Source: Melioribacteraceae bacterium
GTDB taxonomy: Bacteria > Bacteroidota > Ignavibacteria > Ignavibacteriales > Melioribacteraceae
Direction: 5' to 3'
DNA length: 64,000 nucleotides
Assembly (NCBI GenBank): GCA_019638015.1
Contig: JAHBUP010000001.1
Coordinates: 1,272,424 to 1,336,423 of the forward strand
The notes under the pieces were generated by a model. It made no database searches. It saw only the letters and a program-made list of their open reading frames with translations, and was not told where the DNA came from. Position 1 is the first letter of the stretch. The number at the start of each line of letters is the position of its first letter. A program made the position numbers and the translations under genes. Below, piece after piece: positions 28,189-37,690 of the stretch.

Positions 28189-29201
28189 AAAATATTTTGG
28201 TTATTCAAACAGCGTTTTTAGGGGATGCTGTACTTACGCTACCAATGATTGAAGTTATCAAAAATAAATTTCCATCGTCGAACATTACGGTCGTGACTAT
28301 TCCGGATACCGCCGAACTATTTCGTCATTCTCCTTTTGTAGATGAGGTAATTGAATATGATAAAAAAGGAAATGATAAATCGTTATTTAGTTTAAAGGAA
28401 TTTATTGGTTTAATTAAATCCAAAAGATTTGATGTTGTGTACACTCCACATCGCTCTGCCCGATCAATTTTAATCACCCGGTTTTCTGGAGCCAAGGATA
28501 CTTACGGTTTTGATAGAGCCGCATTTTCATTTCTATTAAAAAATAAAATAAAGTATGATGATAAGATTCATGAAGTTGCCAGAAACTTGAGTTTAGCTGG
28601 ATACAACCTCGAAAAGAATACATGGAAAATTAGACCCAGAATTACAATACCTGCAGAGGCAGTTATTAGAATAAATAAATTAGTGGAGCAATTTCCATAT
28701 AGTAAAATTGCGGTAATTGCACCTGGTTCGGTTTGGAAAACTAAAATTTATCCTAAAGATTATTACTTTCAAATCACAAGATTTCTTATCGGCAAAGGCA
28801 TTAAAATTTTTATGATTGGTGGCAAAAAAGATTCTTATTTGTGCCAGGAATTTGAGGATCGATTTGAGGGGTATGTTAAATCGTATGCCGGGGATTTATC
28901 CATTATTGAATCGGTCGCACTGATCAAGAAGAGTCAATTATTAATTTGTAACGACAGCGCTCCAACTCATCTTGGAATGATTGCTGGTACGGCTACTCTT
29001 ACATTGTATTGTTCGACTGTAAAGGAATTTGGTTTTTATCCATATTTAGAAAATAGCGGGTATCTTTCTTTTGATAACCTTAAATGCAAACCATGCGGAA
29101 TTCATGGTTTGGATAGCTGTCCAATCAAAACCTTCGATTGCGGACTAAAATTGACACCGGAAATGGTTAATTCAAAAATATCTGAAATGCTCAAACTTTA
29201 A
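28176..29201 (+). CDS. Family 9 glycosyltransferase (ADP-heptose:LPS heptosyltransferase-like)
   Basis: A 341-residue GT9 enzyme with the N-terminal ILVIQTAFLGDAVLTLP motif, the APGSVWKTKIYP donor-site segment and the NDSAPTHLGMIAGT motif of the WaaF/WaaC group, which transfers heptose to LPS inner core. Two cysteine-containing segments near the C-terminus (KCKPCGIHGL, CPIKTFDCG) are typical for the family. The start is TTG 28176 inside the acyltransferase gene, giving METLKNILVIQ; no ATG is available nearby. The sugar donated is inferred from the family. Confidence 0.88.
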   Translation: METLKNILVIQTAFLGDAVLTLPMIEVIKNKFPSSNITVVTIPDTAELFRHSPFVDEVIEYDKKGNDKSLFSLKEFIGLIKSKRFDVVYTPHRSARSILITRFSGAKDTYGFDRAAFSFLLKNKIKYDDKIHEVARNLSLAGYNLEKNTWKIRPRITIPAEAVIRINKLVEQFPYSKIAVIAPGSVWKTKIYPKDYYFQITRFLIGKGIKIFMIGGKKDSYLCQEFEDRFEGYVKSYAGDLSIIESVALIKKSQLLICNDSAPTHLGMIAGTATLTLYCSTVKEFGFYPYLENSGYLSFDNLKCKPCGIHGLDSCPIKTFDCGLKLTPEMVNSKISEMLKL

Positions 29202-29219
29202 TACTAACCTGTGAATCTT

Positions 29220-29227
29220 TATATTTG
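29220..29227 (+). promoter_or_regulatory. Probable -7 promoter element for the M23/bactofilin/atp genes
   Basis: TATATTTG matches TAnnTTTG and lies 21 bases before the M23 peptidase ATG. The -33 position has TTTA (29197-29200), one mismatch from TTTG, with 19-base spacing. It may start transcription that runs into the atp genes, since no terminator lies between. Confidence 0.5.
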
Positions 29228-29248
29228 CTCTGCCTAAAAGGAATTTTA

Positions 29249-30088
29249 ATGAAATTTAATTTAAAAGATATACGCGATTTTTCTGTCTATATAACTCCTA
29301 ATTTTAAAACAACAACTACAACGCGTTATAAATTTAGTCTTATTAAAATGTTGATGTATATTGGCTTATACACAATTACAGCCTGGCTATTTCTTCTTGT
29401 TATTCTTTCTGTGACCCCCTTAAAAAACTCGCTTTTTGTAATTGATGATAACGAAATGGTTGCGCAGGCAGAAAAAATTGAAGCTCTGCAGAACAAGGTT
29501 TATGATCTCACTGCCCAGCTTCAAAGTCTTGCTACTAATAATGAAAGACTAAAATTTGCATTTCAGCTAGCGCAAAGAGACAGTATAAAAAAAGATGATT
29601 CTTTATATAATACTCTACAAAAAACTATTAAAAAGAAGATAAAAATTGGAGGCGATTTCTACACTGCATTTATCTCGCTAATAGATAAATATTTCCCGAA
29701 TTCAGATACAATCAATAATAAAATGATATTTATTGAACCTACGCAGGGAGTTATTACTCAAAGTTATAAACCTGAAAAAGGACATTTTGGAACCGACTAT
29801 GGTGTAAAAAAAGGTTCTCCCGTATTTGCCTCAGCTGGTGGATTAGTTATATTTTCTGGCTTTACCCCCGATTTTGGTTACACAATAATTATTAAACATG
29901 ACAATAATTATATAACATTATATAAGCATTGTTCATCTTTATTAAAAAAGTCAAGAGACATCGTTTATCAAGGTGAATTAATTGCATTGAGCGGCAACTC
30001 TGGTACAAATACAACAGGTCCCCACTTACACTTCGAAATATGGCATAATGGTAAGTCGCTAGACCCGGAATCGATATTATTAAAATAG
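29249..30088 (+). CDS. Membrane-anchored M23 family metallopeptidase
   Basis: A zinc endopeptidase of 279 residues likely to cut peptidoglycan cross-bridges. A membrane helix lies at about residues 30-55, a predicted coiled coil at about 65-100, and the LytM domain at about 165-279. The zinc ligands are visible in GHFGTDYG (His and Asp, about 177-181) and GPHLHFEIW (about 258), with a further His in LYKHCSS. I chose ATG 29249, which has AAGGAA upstream; an in-frame start at 29225 has no ribosome-binding site. It sits 9 bases before a bactofilin, a pairing known to control cell shape. Confidence 0.9.
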   Translation: MKFNLKDIRDFSVYITPNFKTTTTTRYKFSLIKMLMYIGLYTITAWLFLLVILSVTPLKNSLFVIDDNEMVAQAEKIEALQNKVYDLTAQLQSLATNNERLKFAFQLAQRDSIKKDDSLYNTLQKTIKKKIKIGGDFYTAFISLIDKYFPNSDTINNKMIFIEPTQGVITQSYKPEKGHFGTDYGVKKGSPVFASAGGLVIFSGFTPDFGYTIIIKHDNNYITLYKHCSSLLKKSRDIVYQGELIALSGNSGTNTTGPHLHFEIWHNGKSLDPESILLK

Positions 30089-30097
30089 GAGATTTAT

Positions 30098-30460
30098 ATG
30101 GCGTCAAAAAAAGAACTCTCACATGAAGAAGTTAGCATAATTGCTGGCGGTGTTAGTATTGATGGAAATTTGACGAGTAACGGTAATGTTCGAATAGATG
30201 GAAAAGTAGTTGGTAATGTTAAAGTTACTGGTAACCTAACTCTTGGCGAAGGGGGAGATATTCATGGGGAAATGATTGCGAGAAATGTAACTTTAAGCGG
30301 TTCAGTGAATGGTAAAGTTACAGCAGTTGAAAGACTTCGCTTGGAAAATAAAGCAGTTGTGAATGGGGATATTATCTCAAAACTATTAATTATTGAAGAA
30401 GGAGCCAAATTTGAGGGAAATAGCTCTATGACTTCTCCAACAATAAGTCAAAATGTTTGA
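30098..30460 (+). CDS. Bactofilin (polymer-forming cytoskeletal protein)
   Basis: A 120-residue member of the bactofilin family, which self-assembles into filaments that localise cell-wall enzymes. The beta-helix repeats show as alternating Gly-Asn/Val units (GGVSIDGNLTSNGNVRIDG, VKVTGNLTLGEGG, NGDIISKLLIIEEGAKFEG). Short disordered ends flank the core. AGGAG precedes the ATG. It follows the M23 peptidase and overlaps the first atp-linked gene by 8 bases, so its level may be tied to that operon. Confidence 0.93.
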   Translation: MASKKELSHEEVSIIAGGVSIDGNLTSNGNVRIDGKVVGNVKVTGNLTLGEGGDIHGEMIARNVTLSGSVNGKVTAVERLRLENKAVVNGDIISKLLIIEEGAKFEGNSSMTSPTISQNV

Positions 30461-30701
30461 TAAAGATTCATCTTCATTTGAAAAGATTGCTAAGTCCTAT
30501 AGAGAAATTGGACCTTACCTTGGATTAGGACTTCAATTAGCCGCAACAATGGTGTTTTCCTTTTTCATTGGGAAATGGGGAGATGATTACCTTGGTACCC
30601 GGCCAATTTTAACAATTAGTGGAGCATTTCTCGGAGCATTTTCGGGGATTTATAATTTCATTAAAACTGTATTAAACTTAAATAAGAAAAATGACAAGTA
30701 A
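30453..30701 (+). CDS. atpZ: AtpZ-like small membrane protein of the ATP synthase operon
   Basis: An 82-residue protein with two membrane helices (about 22-42 and 50-72) and the family pattern YLGLGLQLAATM, then GKWGDDYLGTRPILTI and GAFLGAFSGIYNFI. AtpZ/AtpI-type proteins precede F-type ATP synthase genes and are linked with Mg2+ or Ca2+ transport and c-ring assembly. It overlaps bactofilin by 8 bases and the next gene by 11 bases. Confidence 0.8.
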   Translation: MFDKDSSSFEKIAKSYREIGPYLGLGLQLAATMVFSFFIGKWGDDYLGTRPILTISGAFLGAFSGIYNFIKTVLNLNKKNDK

Positions 30702-31071
30702 GCAATTAAAAATTTCAACAATAGTGCTTTTAAGCCCACTATTAATCACCTTTTTCCTCAATATCACAAATTTGATAAACAATAATATTTTCTACTCAAT
30801 ACTGATTGCTGGAGTAATTATTATAATAAATTTTATACTTTATCTCCTGTTTTTCAATTTATCGATCGGTAAAAAGAACAATCTCTTCCTAATTTACATT
30901 ATGGGGGGGATGGGTGTTAGGCTCTTTATTGTACTTCTTTTAGTATTAATATCGTTAAAATTCTTGAAAATTGACGAAACTGGCTTTATATTTGCACTCT
31001 TTGTATGGTACGTGTTGTCATTAACTGTTGAAATTGTCCTGGTGAAGGGCAAACTAAATAATAAGGTATAG
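30691..31071 (+). CDS. AtpI-like four-helix membrane protein
   Basis: A 126-residue protein consisting almost entirely of four hydrophobic helices (about 8-28, 33-55, 66-90 and 98-120). Sequence similarity to AtpI is weak, but the place, between atpZ and atpB and overlapping atpZ by 11 bases, fits the ATP synthase subunit I-like proteins that assist c-ring assembly. Identity rests mainly on context. Confidence 0.6.
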   Translation: MTSKQLKISTIVLLSPLLITFFLNITNLINNNIFYSILIAGVIIIINFILYLLFFNLSIGKKNNLFLIYIMGGMGVRLFIVLLLVLISLKFLKIDETGFIFALFVWYVLSLTVEIVLVKGKLNNKV

Positions 31072-31080
31072 CCGATTCTA

Positions 31081-31920
31081 ATGTATTTCAGTGAAGCAAA
31101 TAATGTAGCGGATACTGTTGCGGCAGCATCAAAATCTCAAGATACTGGATGGATAATGCACCATGTGTTGGATGCTAGGGAATTAGATTTTTCTCCTTTC
31201 GGAATTATTCATCTGCCCCAGCTTCATCTTTTTGGTTTTGATATTTCCATTACAAAGCATGTAGTTTTTCTCTGGCTTGCAGCAATTATTTTATTTGTCG
31301 TTTTAAGAATAGTAGCTAAATCATATAAAAATTCTTTAGTACCAAAAGGTGTTTCGAATTTTACAGAAGTGTTGATACTATTTGTAAGAGATGAAATTGC
31401 AAAACCAACTATTGGCAAAGGGTACGAAAGATTTCTCCCTTATTTATTAACTGCGTTCTTTTTTATTCTTACTTGTAATTTTTTAGGATTACTTCCTTAC
31501 GGATCAACCGCTACCGGAAATATTGCTGTTACAGCAACTTTAGCGACTCTTTCGTTTTTTGTAATTCAATTGGGTGGAATAAAGCAGAATGGTTTCTTTG
31601 GTTACTTTAAAGGACTGCTGCCGCATGGCTTACCAACTTGGCTTATCCCAATAATGTTAGTAGTAGAATTGTTAGGATTATTCACAAAACCATTTGCATT
31701 GGCAATTCGTTTATTTGCGAACATGACAGCTGGACATATTGTAATACTAGCGCTATTGGGATTAATATTTATACTAAATACTTATGTGGTAATTCCAGTA
31801 TCAATAGCGTTTGCGTTGTTTATATATTTACTCGAAATTTTAGTAGCGTTAATACAAGCATATATTTTTACCATGCTGTCATCACTATTTATTGGAATGG
31901 CAGTTCATCAAGAACATTAA
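31081..31920 (+). CDS. atpB: F-type ATP synthase subunit a
   Basis: Membrane stator subunit that forms the two proton half-channels against the c-ring. The 279 residues include five or six membrane helices, the essential Arg in FALAIRLFANMTAGH (about 210-225), and the C-terminal ALIQAYIFTMLSSLFIG motif. The N-terminal 50 residues before the first helix are longer than in E. coli and resemble the Chlorobi/Bacteroidota form. It is followed by atpE after 30 bases. Confidence 0.96.
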   Translation: MYFSEANNVADTVAAASKSQDTGWIMHHVLDARELDFSPFGIIHLPQLHLFGFDISITKHVVFLWLAAIILFVVLRIVAKSYKNSLVPKGVSNFTEVLILFVRDEIAKPTIGKGYERFLPYLLTAFFFILTCNFLGLLPYGSTATGNIAVTATLATLSFFVIQLGGIKQNGFFGYFKGLLPHGLPTWLIPIMLVVELLGLFTKPFALAIRLFANMTAGHIVILALLGLIFILNTYVVIPVSIAFALFIYLLEILVALIQAYIFTMLSSLFIGMAVHQEH

Positions 31921-31950
31921 TAATAAACAGAATATAACAGGAGGATCTAA

Positions 31951-32169
31951 ATGGATTTCGCATATTTAGCAGCCGGATTTGGCGCAGCATTAACAGTAAT
32001 TGGCGGTGCTTTCGGTATCGGAAAATTAGCAAGTTCAGCTATGGAAGCAAGTGGACGTCAACCAGAAGCCGCAGGTGATATCAGAACATCAATGATTATT
32101 GCTGCCGCTCTTATTGAAGGTATTTCTTTATTTGCACTTGTAATCTGTATCTTATTAGCTCTTAAATAA
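31951..32169 (+). CDS. atpE: F-type ATP synthase subunit c
   Basis: The 72-residue hairpin subunit that forms the rotor ring. Helix 1 is glycine-rich (GGAFGIGKLA), the polar loop is GRQPEAAGDI, and the ion-binding carboxylate is Glu56 in ALIEGISLF. The residue after this Glu is Gly rather than Ser/Thr, and helix 1 lacks the Gln of sodium-type rings, so proton coupling is the better guess. A perfect AGGAGG Shine-Dalgarno at about 31939-31944 fits the need for many copies per complex. Confidence 0.96.
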   Translation: MDFAYLAAGFGAALTVIGGAFGIGKLASSAMEASGRQPEAAGDIRTSMIIAAALIEGISLFALVICILLALK

Positions 32170-32204
32170 AAAACGGTTTTCTCTTTGTCAAAAAGGTAAG
32201 TGAA

Positions 32205-32747
32205 ATGAATTTACTTTTAATATCAAACATACTTGCATTTGCCGGCGGCGAAGTTGGCGGCCCACTGGATGTAAATCCCGGCCTAATTTTATGGACGGTT
32301 GTTACATTCCTTATTTTATTGTTTATTCTTTCAAAATTTGCCTGGAAGCCAATACTCTCTTCCCTTCATGAAAGAGAAAGCCAAATAAAGGAATCGCTTG
32401 AAAAAGCTGAAACCGCGCGCCTCGAAGCTGAAAAATTAATTGCGGCCAATAAAGCCAATATATTTAAGGCGGAGGAGGAAGCTCAAAAAATTGTTGAGCA
32501 AAGCAGAGAATATGCCGAAAAACTGAAAACACAGATCCTTGAGGAAAGTAAATTAAACGCAAAAAAAATGATTGCTGATGCTTCGGTAGAAATTGAAAGA
32601 AAAAATGCAGAAGCATTTTCTAAACTAAAATCTCAGGTTGCGGAAATTGCAGTTGATGCCGCCGAAAAAATTATCCGTCAAAATTTGGATAAAGAGAAAC
32701 AACTTAATATTGTTAACAAATATCTAGACGATATCACTAAAAATTAA
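32205..32747 (+). CDS. atpF: F-type ATP synthase subunit b
   Basis: Peripheral stalk subunit of 180 residues. One membrane helix near the N-terminus (about 25-45: LILWTVVTFLILLFILSKF) is followed by a long charged coiled coil (about 50-150) rich in Glu, Lys and Ala, and a C-terminal delta-binding region. FAWKPILSSLHERE is the usual junction motif. It is 2 bases from atpH. Confidence 0.95.
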   Translation: MNLLLISNILAFAGGEVGGPLDVNPGLILWTVVTFLILLFILSKFAWKPILSSLHERESQIKESLEKAETARLEAEKLIAANKANIFKAEEEAQKIVEQSREYAEKLKTQILEESKLNAKKMIADASVEIERKNAEAFSKLKSQVAEIAVDAAEKIIRQNLDKEKQLNIVNKYLDDITKN

Positions 32748-32749
32748 TA

Positions 32750-33307
32750 ATGAGCGTTTACAGAATATCATATCGTTATGCAAATTCTTTATTTCAATTG
32801 GCAGTTGAAAAGAAAATCTTTGATAAAGTATCTCAGGATGTTACCCTTTGTTTTAAAACTCTTATTCAATCTAAAGAGTTGAGAGCTGTTTTAAAAAGTC
32901 CAGTTATTAAAACCACTGATAAAAAATCAATACTTACGCAGGTTTTTAAAGGTAAAGTTTCTCATGATTTACTTACTTTTTTAGAGTTTGTAATTGATAA
33001 GGGGAGAGAAGATATTCTTTTTGAGATACTTAAAGAATTTCTGGTATTGTGCGATAAAAAAAATGGTGTAGTTAGAGCGAGAGTATCGTCGGCAATCGAA
33101 TTATCTGAAAACGCGAAAAAAGAGATCCTTAGTAAATTTTCCGTAAAAACTAATAAAAACATTGAAGCAGATTTTATTGTAAATGAAAGTTTGATTGGAG
33201 GTTTTACAATCAACATAAATGATACGATTTATGATGCGTCAATAAAGCAGCAGCTTCGAAATCTTAAAAAGAAATTTTCCGAAGAAGTGAGTATATCTTT
33301 TAACTAG
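32750..33307 (+). CDS. atpH: F-type ATP synthase subunit delta
   Basis: The 185-residue stalk subunit that joins the b subunits to the top of F1. It starts with the typical [13 protein letters not shown] segment, has a six-helix N-terminal domain, and ends with the family's [28 protein letters not shown] pattern. Spacing of 2 bases after atpF and 22 before atpA indicates one operon. Confidence 0.95.
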   Translation: MSVYRISYRYANSLFQLAVEKKIFDKVSQDVTLCFKTLIQSKELRAVLKSPVIKTTDKKSILTQVFKGKVSHDLLTFLEFVIDKGREDILFEILKEFLVLCDKKNGVVRARVSSAIELSENAKKEILSKFSVKTNKNIEADFIVNESLIGGFTININDTIYDASIKQQLRNLKKKFSEEVSISFN

Positions 33308-33329
33308 TCGAAAAATTAGGAATATAAAA

Positions 33330-34877
33330 ATGGCAGAAATTAGACCTGACGAAATATCAGCAATACTTCGTAAGCAACTTGCCGGCTTTGAAAATGATGT
33401 TGATGTTTATGATGTTGGTACTGTTCTTCAAGTTGGCGATGGTATTGCACGAGTATATGGATTATCGAATGTAATGGCGAGCGAGTTAGTAGAATTTCCA
33501 AACGATGTTACAGGAATGGTATTGAATTTGGATGAAGACAGTGTTGGTTGCGTTTTGTTTGGTGAAAGTTCCTTGATCAAAGAAGGGGACACTGTAAAGA
33601 GAACTAAAAGAGTTGCCTCATTTCCTGTCGGCGATAAAATGCTTGGTAGAGTAGTTACTCCTCTCGGTGAACCTGTTGATGGAAAGGGGACTGTTCAATT
33701 TGACAAATATATGCCTATTGAAAGAAAAGCTCTTGGAGTAATTCAACGACAACCAGTTAAAGAACCACTTCAAACTGGTATAGGCGCAATTGATGCGATG
33801 ATACCAATTGGACGTGGCCAACGAGAACTTATCATTGGTGACCGCCAAACTGGCAAAACTGCAATTGCTATAGATACTATTATAAATCAAAAATATACTC
33901 ATACCGAAGAAGCAAAAAAATATGGCGTTAAACCTGTTTATTGCGTTTATGTAGCTATTGGTCAAAAAAATTCAACTGTTGCTCAGGTTGTTGGTAAACT
34001 GCAGGAAGCTGGCGCCATGGAATACACTACCATAGTTTCGGCACCGGCATCATCACCGGCTCCTCTTCAATATATCGCCCCTTATTCTGGTGCTACACTT
34101 GGTGAATTTTTTAGAGATAATGGTAAACATGCATTAGTTATTTATGATGATCTTTCCAAACAAGCCGCGGCTTATAGAGAATTATCATTGCTTCTACGCA
34201 GACCTCCTGGACGTGAAGCTTATCCAGGCGACGTATTTTATCTTCATTCTAGATTGCTCGAACGTTCTTCAAAATTAAGTGAAGATTTGGGTGGAGGAAG
34301 TTTAACCGCACTCCCAATTATTGAAACACAGCAGGGAGACGTTTCAGCATATATTCCTACTAACGTGATATCAATTACAGATGGGCAAATTTATCTTGAG
34401 CCAAGTTTATTCAACTCTGGTGTTCGCCCCGCTATTAACGTAGGTATTTCAGTATCTCGTGTGGGTGGTAATGCTCAAATTAAAGCTATGAAAAAAGTTG
34501 CCGGCTCACTTAAACTTGATCTTGCTCAATATAGGGAATTAGAAGCGTTCGCAAAATTTGGATCTGATCTTGATAAGTCAACAAAAAGAACTCTTTCCAA
34601 AGGGGCTAGATTAGTTGAGTTATTGAAGCAAGGACAATACGCTCCGGTTCCTATTGAAAAGCAGGTTGTGGCAATTTTTATCGGAACAAATAATTATTTC
34701 GATTCGATTGAAGTTAAAGATGTAAAAAGATTTGAAAAAGAATTTCTAGAATATGTTGAATTAAAATATCCTCAGATTTTTGAAAATATTTTATTAACAA
34801 AAGAATTGAAGGATGATACTGTTAGTCTAATTAAAAAAGCAGTAGAAGAGTTTTTAGAAAAGTTTAAAAAAAGCTGA
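33330..34877 (+). CDS. atpA: F-type ATP synthase subunit alpha
   Basis: Non-catalytic nucleotide-binding subunit of F1, 515 residues, the usual size. The Walker A motif is [10 protein letters not shown] (about 170-179), the DELSD-like region reads [10 protein letters not shown], and the arginine finger lies in the [14 protein letters not shown] motif. It is 3 bases from atpG. Confidence 0.97.
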   Translation: MAEIRPDEISAILRKQLAGFENDVDVYDVGTVLQVGDGIARVYGLSNVMASELVEFPNDVTGMVLNLDEDSVGCVLFGESSLIKEGDTVKRTKRVASFPVGDKMLGRVVTPLGEPVDGKGTVQFDKYMPIERKALGVIQRQPVKEPLQTGIGAIDAMIPIGRGQRELIIGDRQTGKTAIAIDTIINQKYTHTEEAKKYGVKPVYCVYVAIGQKNSTVAQVVGKLQEAGAMEYTTIVSAPASSPAPLQYIAPYSGATLGEFFRDNGKHALVIYDDLSKQAAAYRELSLLLRRPPGREAYPGDVFYLHSRLLERSSKLSEDLGGGSLTALPIIETQQGDVSAYIPTNVISITDGQIYLEPSLFNSGVRPAINVGISVSRVGGNAQIKAMKKVAGSLKLDLAQYRELEAFAKFGSDLDKSTKRTLSKGARLVELLKQGQYAPVPIEKQVVAIFIGTNNYFDSIEVKDVKRFEKEFLEYVELKYPQIFENILLTKELKDDTVSLIKKAVEEFLEKFKKS

Positions 34878-34880
34878 TAG

Positions 34881-35765
34881 ATGGCAACTTTAAGAGACAT
34901 AAAGAGAAGAATTGTTGGAGTTAAAAATACTCAGCAAATTACCAAAGCAATGAAAATGGTTGCCGCGGCAAGACTGCGTAGAGCCCAAGAAAATATTATT
35001 AATGCAAGACCTTACTCAAAAAAAATCTCTGAAGTATTGTCTCATCTCATGCTTAGCGAAAAAAGTTTTTCTAATCCGTTACTAGTCGAAAGAGACGTTA
35101 AACGGGTTGCTGTAATTGTTGTTACATCCGATCGTGGTTTATGCGGTAGTTTCAATATGAATGTTATTCGTACTGCCGAGGAGCAAATCAAAACGGAATA
35201 TGCCGATTATCAATTGTCGGGTAATCTCGATTTATATTGTATCGGGAAAAAGGGAAGTGATTATTTCTCCAAAAGAGATTACAAATTAGCCGATTCCCAC
35301 ACCGGTGTTTTTTCATCATTAAAGTTTGATTTTGCCTCTTCACTAATTAAAAGCTTTTCATCAAAATTTTCCAGTGGTGAATTAGATAAGGTAATTGTTG
35401 TTTTTAATGAATTTAAATCTGTCATTCAACAAAAAACGGTTATCCAACAACTACTCCCAATAAAACCTATCGATGATAAAATATCCGAAACAATTAGTGT
35501 TGCCGATTATATTTACGAACCAAATAAAGTTGCTATTATAAATAATTTACTGCCGAAGTATTTAAATGCACAGATGTGGAGAATATTGCTGGATTCTTTT
35601 GCCGCTGAGTTAGGCGCTAGAATGACAGCTATGGATATGGCTACTGAAAACGCTAAGGAATTGATACGATCTTTACAATTAACCTATAATAAAGTTAGGC
35701 AGGCAACTATAACTAAGGAAATTTTGGAAATTGTTTCGGGTGCCAACGCGCTCAAAGAGTCTTAA
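34881..35765 (+). CDS. atpG: F-type ATP synthase subunit gamma
   Basis: Rotor shaft of F1, 294 residues. The N-terminal helix has RIVGVKNTQQITKAMKMVAAARLRRAQ and the C-terminal helix has ARMTAMDMATENAKELI followed by LTYNKVRQATITKEI; these two form the central coiled coil. It ends the atp gene string: ffh follows instead of atpD and atpC, which must lie elsewhere in the genome. Confidence 0.97.
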   Translation: MATLRDIKRRIVGVKNTQQITKAMKMVAAARLRRAQENIINARPYSKKISEVLSHLMLSEKSFSNPLLVERDVKRVAVIVVTSDRGLCGSFNMNVIRTAEEQIKTEYADYQLSGNLDLYCIGKKGSDYFSKRDYKLADSHTGVFSSLKFDFASSLIKSFSSKFSSGELDKVIVVFNEFKSVIQQKTVIQQLLPIKPIDDKISETISVADYIYEPNKVAIINNLLPKYLNAQMWRILLDSFAAELGARMTAMDMATENAKELIRSLQLTYNKVRQATITKEILEIVSGANALKES

Positions 35766-35820
35766 TTACTTTTATTTGAAATGGATTATCTTTTTAGTAT
35801 CTTATTAAGGGTTAGATTCT

Positions 35821-37152
35821 ATGCTTGATGAATTGACCGAGAAACTTGAACGGACTCTTAAAAAGATAACCGGACAAGGTAAAATTACAGAAACAAATAT
35901 ATCTGATACTCTTCGTGAGATCAGACGTGTTCTTTTAGATGCTGACGTTAACTACAAAGTAGCTAAACAGTTTATTGATGATGTAAAATCAAAAGCTCTT
36001 GGCACCGAAGTAATTAATTCTGTTACCCCCGGACAGTTAATAACTAAAATTTTATATGATGAATTAACTGTATTGCTAGGTAGTTCAGGTTCGGAGCTTA
36101 CAATAAATCCGACGGGCACTACCACGATTATGTTAATCGGACTTCAGGGATGCGGAAAAACTACTTTTAGTGCTAAACTTGCAAAGTACTTAACCGAAAG
36201 AAAGCGCTCGGTTCTTTTAGTTGCCGCTGATGTTTATAGACCCGCGGCTATTGAACAGTTGAAAATTCTTGGAAGCAAGATTAATATTCCGGTTTTTTCG
36301 ATTGATGGTAGTAAAGATCCGGTTAAGATTGCATCTGAATCAATGGATTTTGCCAAGGCGAATAATCTTAATACTGTAATTATTGATACCGCTGGACGCT
36401 TGCATGTTGATGATGAAATGATGAATGAAGCATCTGCAATAAAAGCGGCCATAAATCCTACAGAAACTTTATTTGTTGTTGATTCGATGACCGGGCAGGA
36501 TGCCGTAAATTCGGCTAAAGCATTTCATGAAAAAGTAAATTTTGATGGTGTTGTAGTAACAAAACTGGATGGTGATTCCAGAGGCGGTTGTGTTCTTTCA
36601 ATTCGTGCGGTTGTTAATGAACCGATAAAATTTGCTAGTTTGGGTGAAAAACTTGATTCTATCGAGATTTTTTATCCTGAGCGAATGGCTTCTCGTATTT
36701 TGGGTAAGGGAGATGTTGTTTCACTAGTTGAAAAAGCTCAGTCTCAAATTGATGAAAAGGAAGCCGAAGAACTCGAGAAAAAGATACTCTCGAACAAATT
36801 TGATTTTGATGACTTCTTAAAACAAATTAAAATGATTAAGAAGATGGGTTCTTTAAAATCTTTGCTTGGAATGGTTCCCGGATTGAACTCAGCCATGAAA
36901 AATGCCGATGTTGACGATAAACAACTAGTTAAAGTTGAGTCGATAATTCAATCAATGACTAAGCAAGAGAGATCGAATCCAAAAGTATTAAATGGAAGCA
37001 GAAGAAAAAGAATTGCACGCGGAAGCGGTAATTCTATTCAAGATGTGAACAGATTGATAAAACAGTTTGAACAGATGCAGCAGATGATGCGCATGTTAAA
37101 CAAGGGCGGAAAGCTGGGCTTTCCAAACATGAAGAATATAAGATTTAATTGA
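35821..37152 (+). CDS. ffh: Signal recognition particle protein (SRP54)
   Basis: GTPase that binds signal sequences and 4.5S RNA to target membrane proteins. The 443 residues comprise an N-terminal helical bundle, the G domain (GLQGCGKTTF at about 107-116, DTAGR, TKLDGDSRGG), and the Met-rich M domain ending with RGSG-DVNRLIKQFEQMQQMMRML. It opens the ffh-rpsP-khpA-rimM-trmD-rplS cluster, a conserved bacterial order for SRP and ribosome-linked genes. Confidence 0.97.
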   Translation: MLDELTEKLERTLKKITGQGKITETNISDTLREIRRVLLDADVNYKVAKQFIDDVKSKALGTEVINSVTPGQLITKILYDELTVLLGSSGSELTINPTGTTTIMLIGLQGCGKTTFSAKLAKYLTERKRSVLLVAADVYRPAAIEQLKILGSKINIPVFSIDGSKDPVKIASESMDFAKANNLNTVIIDTAGRLHVDDEMMNEASAIKAAINPTETLFVVDSMTGQDAVNSAKAFHEKVNFDGVVVTKLDGDSRGGCVLSIRAVVNEPIKFASLGEKLDSIEIFYPERMASRILGKGDVVSLVEKAQSQIDEKEAEELEKKILSNKFDFDDFLKQIKMIKKMGSLKSLLGMVPGLNSAMKNADVDDKQLVKVESIIQSMTKQERSNPKVLNGSRRKRIARGSGNSIQDVNRLIKQFEQMQQMMRMLNKGGKLGFPNMKNIRFN

Positions 37153-37176
37153 AAATAATCAGGAGGAATAAACAAA

Positions 37177-37602
37177 TTGGCAGTTAAGTTAAGACTGAAA
37201 AGAATGGGTAAAAAACGTCAACCAATTTATAAAGTTGTTGCAGCGGATTCCCGTTCACCCAGAGATGGTAAATTTATTGAAGCAATCGGACTCTATAATC
37301 CAAAAACTGATCCGGCTACTATTGAAATTCAGGAAGACCGTGCGTTATATTGGTTAGGTGTTGGAGCTCAACCTACAATCACTGTAAAAAACCTACTTTC
37401 AAATACTGGAATATTATTGAAGAAAGAATTGGCGAAGCAAGGTTTGTCGGACGAGCAAATTAATGTGAAGCTTGAAGAATGGAATAAATTGAAAGAAGCA
37501 ACATTAGCCGCGTCTTTAAAGAAAAAAGAAGAAAAACTAAAAGCTAAAAAATCATCGGCTGTTAAAGAGAATGATAAAACAGAAAATGTAGCGGAAGTAT
37601 AG
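37177..37602 (+). CDS. rpsP: Ribosomal protein bS16 with C-terminal extension
   Basis: Small-subunit protein involved in 30S assembly. It begins [19 protein letters not shown] and has the [16 protein letters not shown] segment. The 141 residues exceed the usual 80-90; the extra 50 residues are a Lys/Glu/Ala-rich charged tail, as often found in this phylum. The start is TTG, supported by AGGAGG at 37161-37166, ten bases upstream. It is 24 bases from ffh. Confidence 0.96.
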   Translation: MAVKLRLKRMGKKRQPIYKVVAADSRSPRDGKFIEAIGLYNPKTDPATIEIQEDRALYWLGVGAQPTITVKNLLSNTGILLKKELAKQGLSDEQINVKLEEWNKLKEATLAASLKKKEEKLKAKKSSAVKENDKTENVAEV

Positions 37603-37666
37603 GGTACTGCTTCCGAAGATCCAAATACCCTAATGGAAATCTGCATATAAATAATTGGGTACCCTA
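37592..37666 (+). promoter_or_regulatory. Possible alternative RNA structures between rpsP and khpA
   Basis: CGGAAG (37592-37597) can pair with CTTCCG (37610-37615). Inside that loop, TAGGGTA (37600-37606) can instead pair with either of two identical copies of TACCCTA (37626-37632 and 37660-37666). These pairings exclude each other, as in a conditional switch, but the case rests on short stems. Confidence 0.3.
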
Positions 37667-37690
37667 CATCATTAAAATAAAGGTATTCTC

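Noticed and set aside
33618..33965. 115-codon open frame on the minus strand inside atpA
   Set aside because: It is antisense to a highly conserved gene, has no ribosome-binding site and no recognisable protein pattern; it reflects codon bias of atpA.
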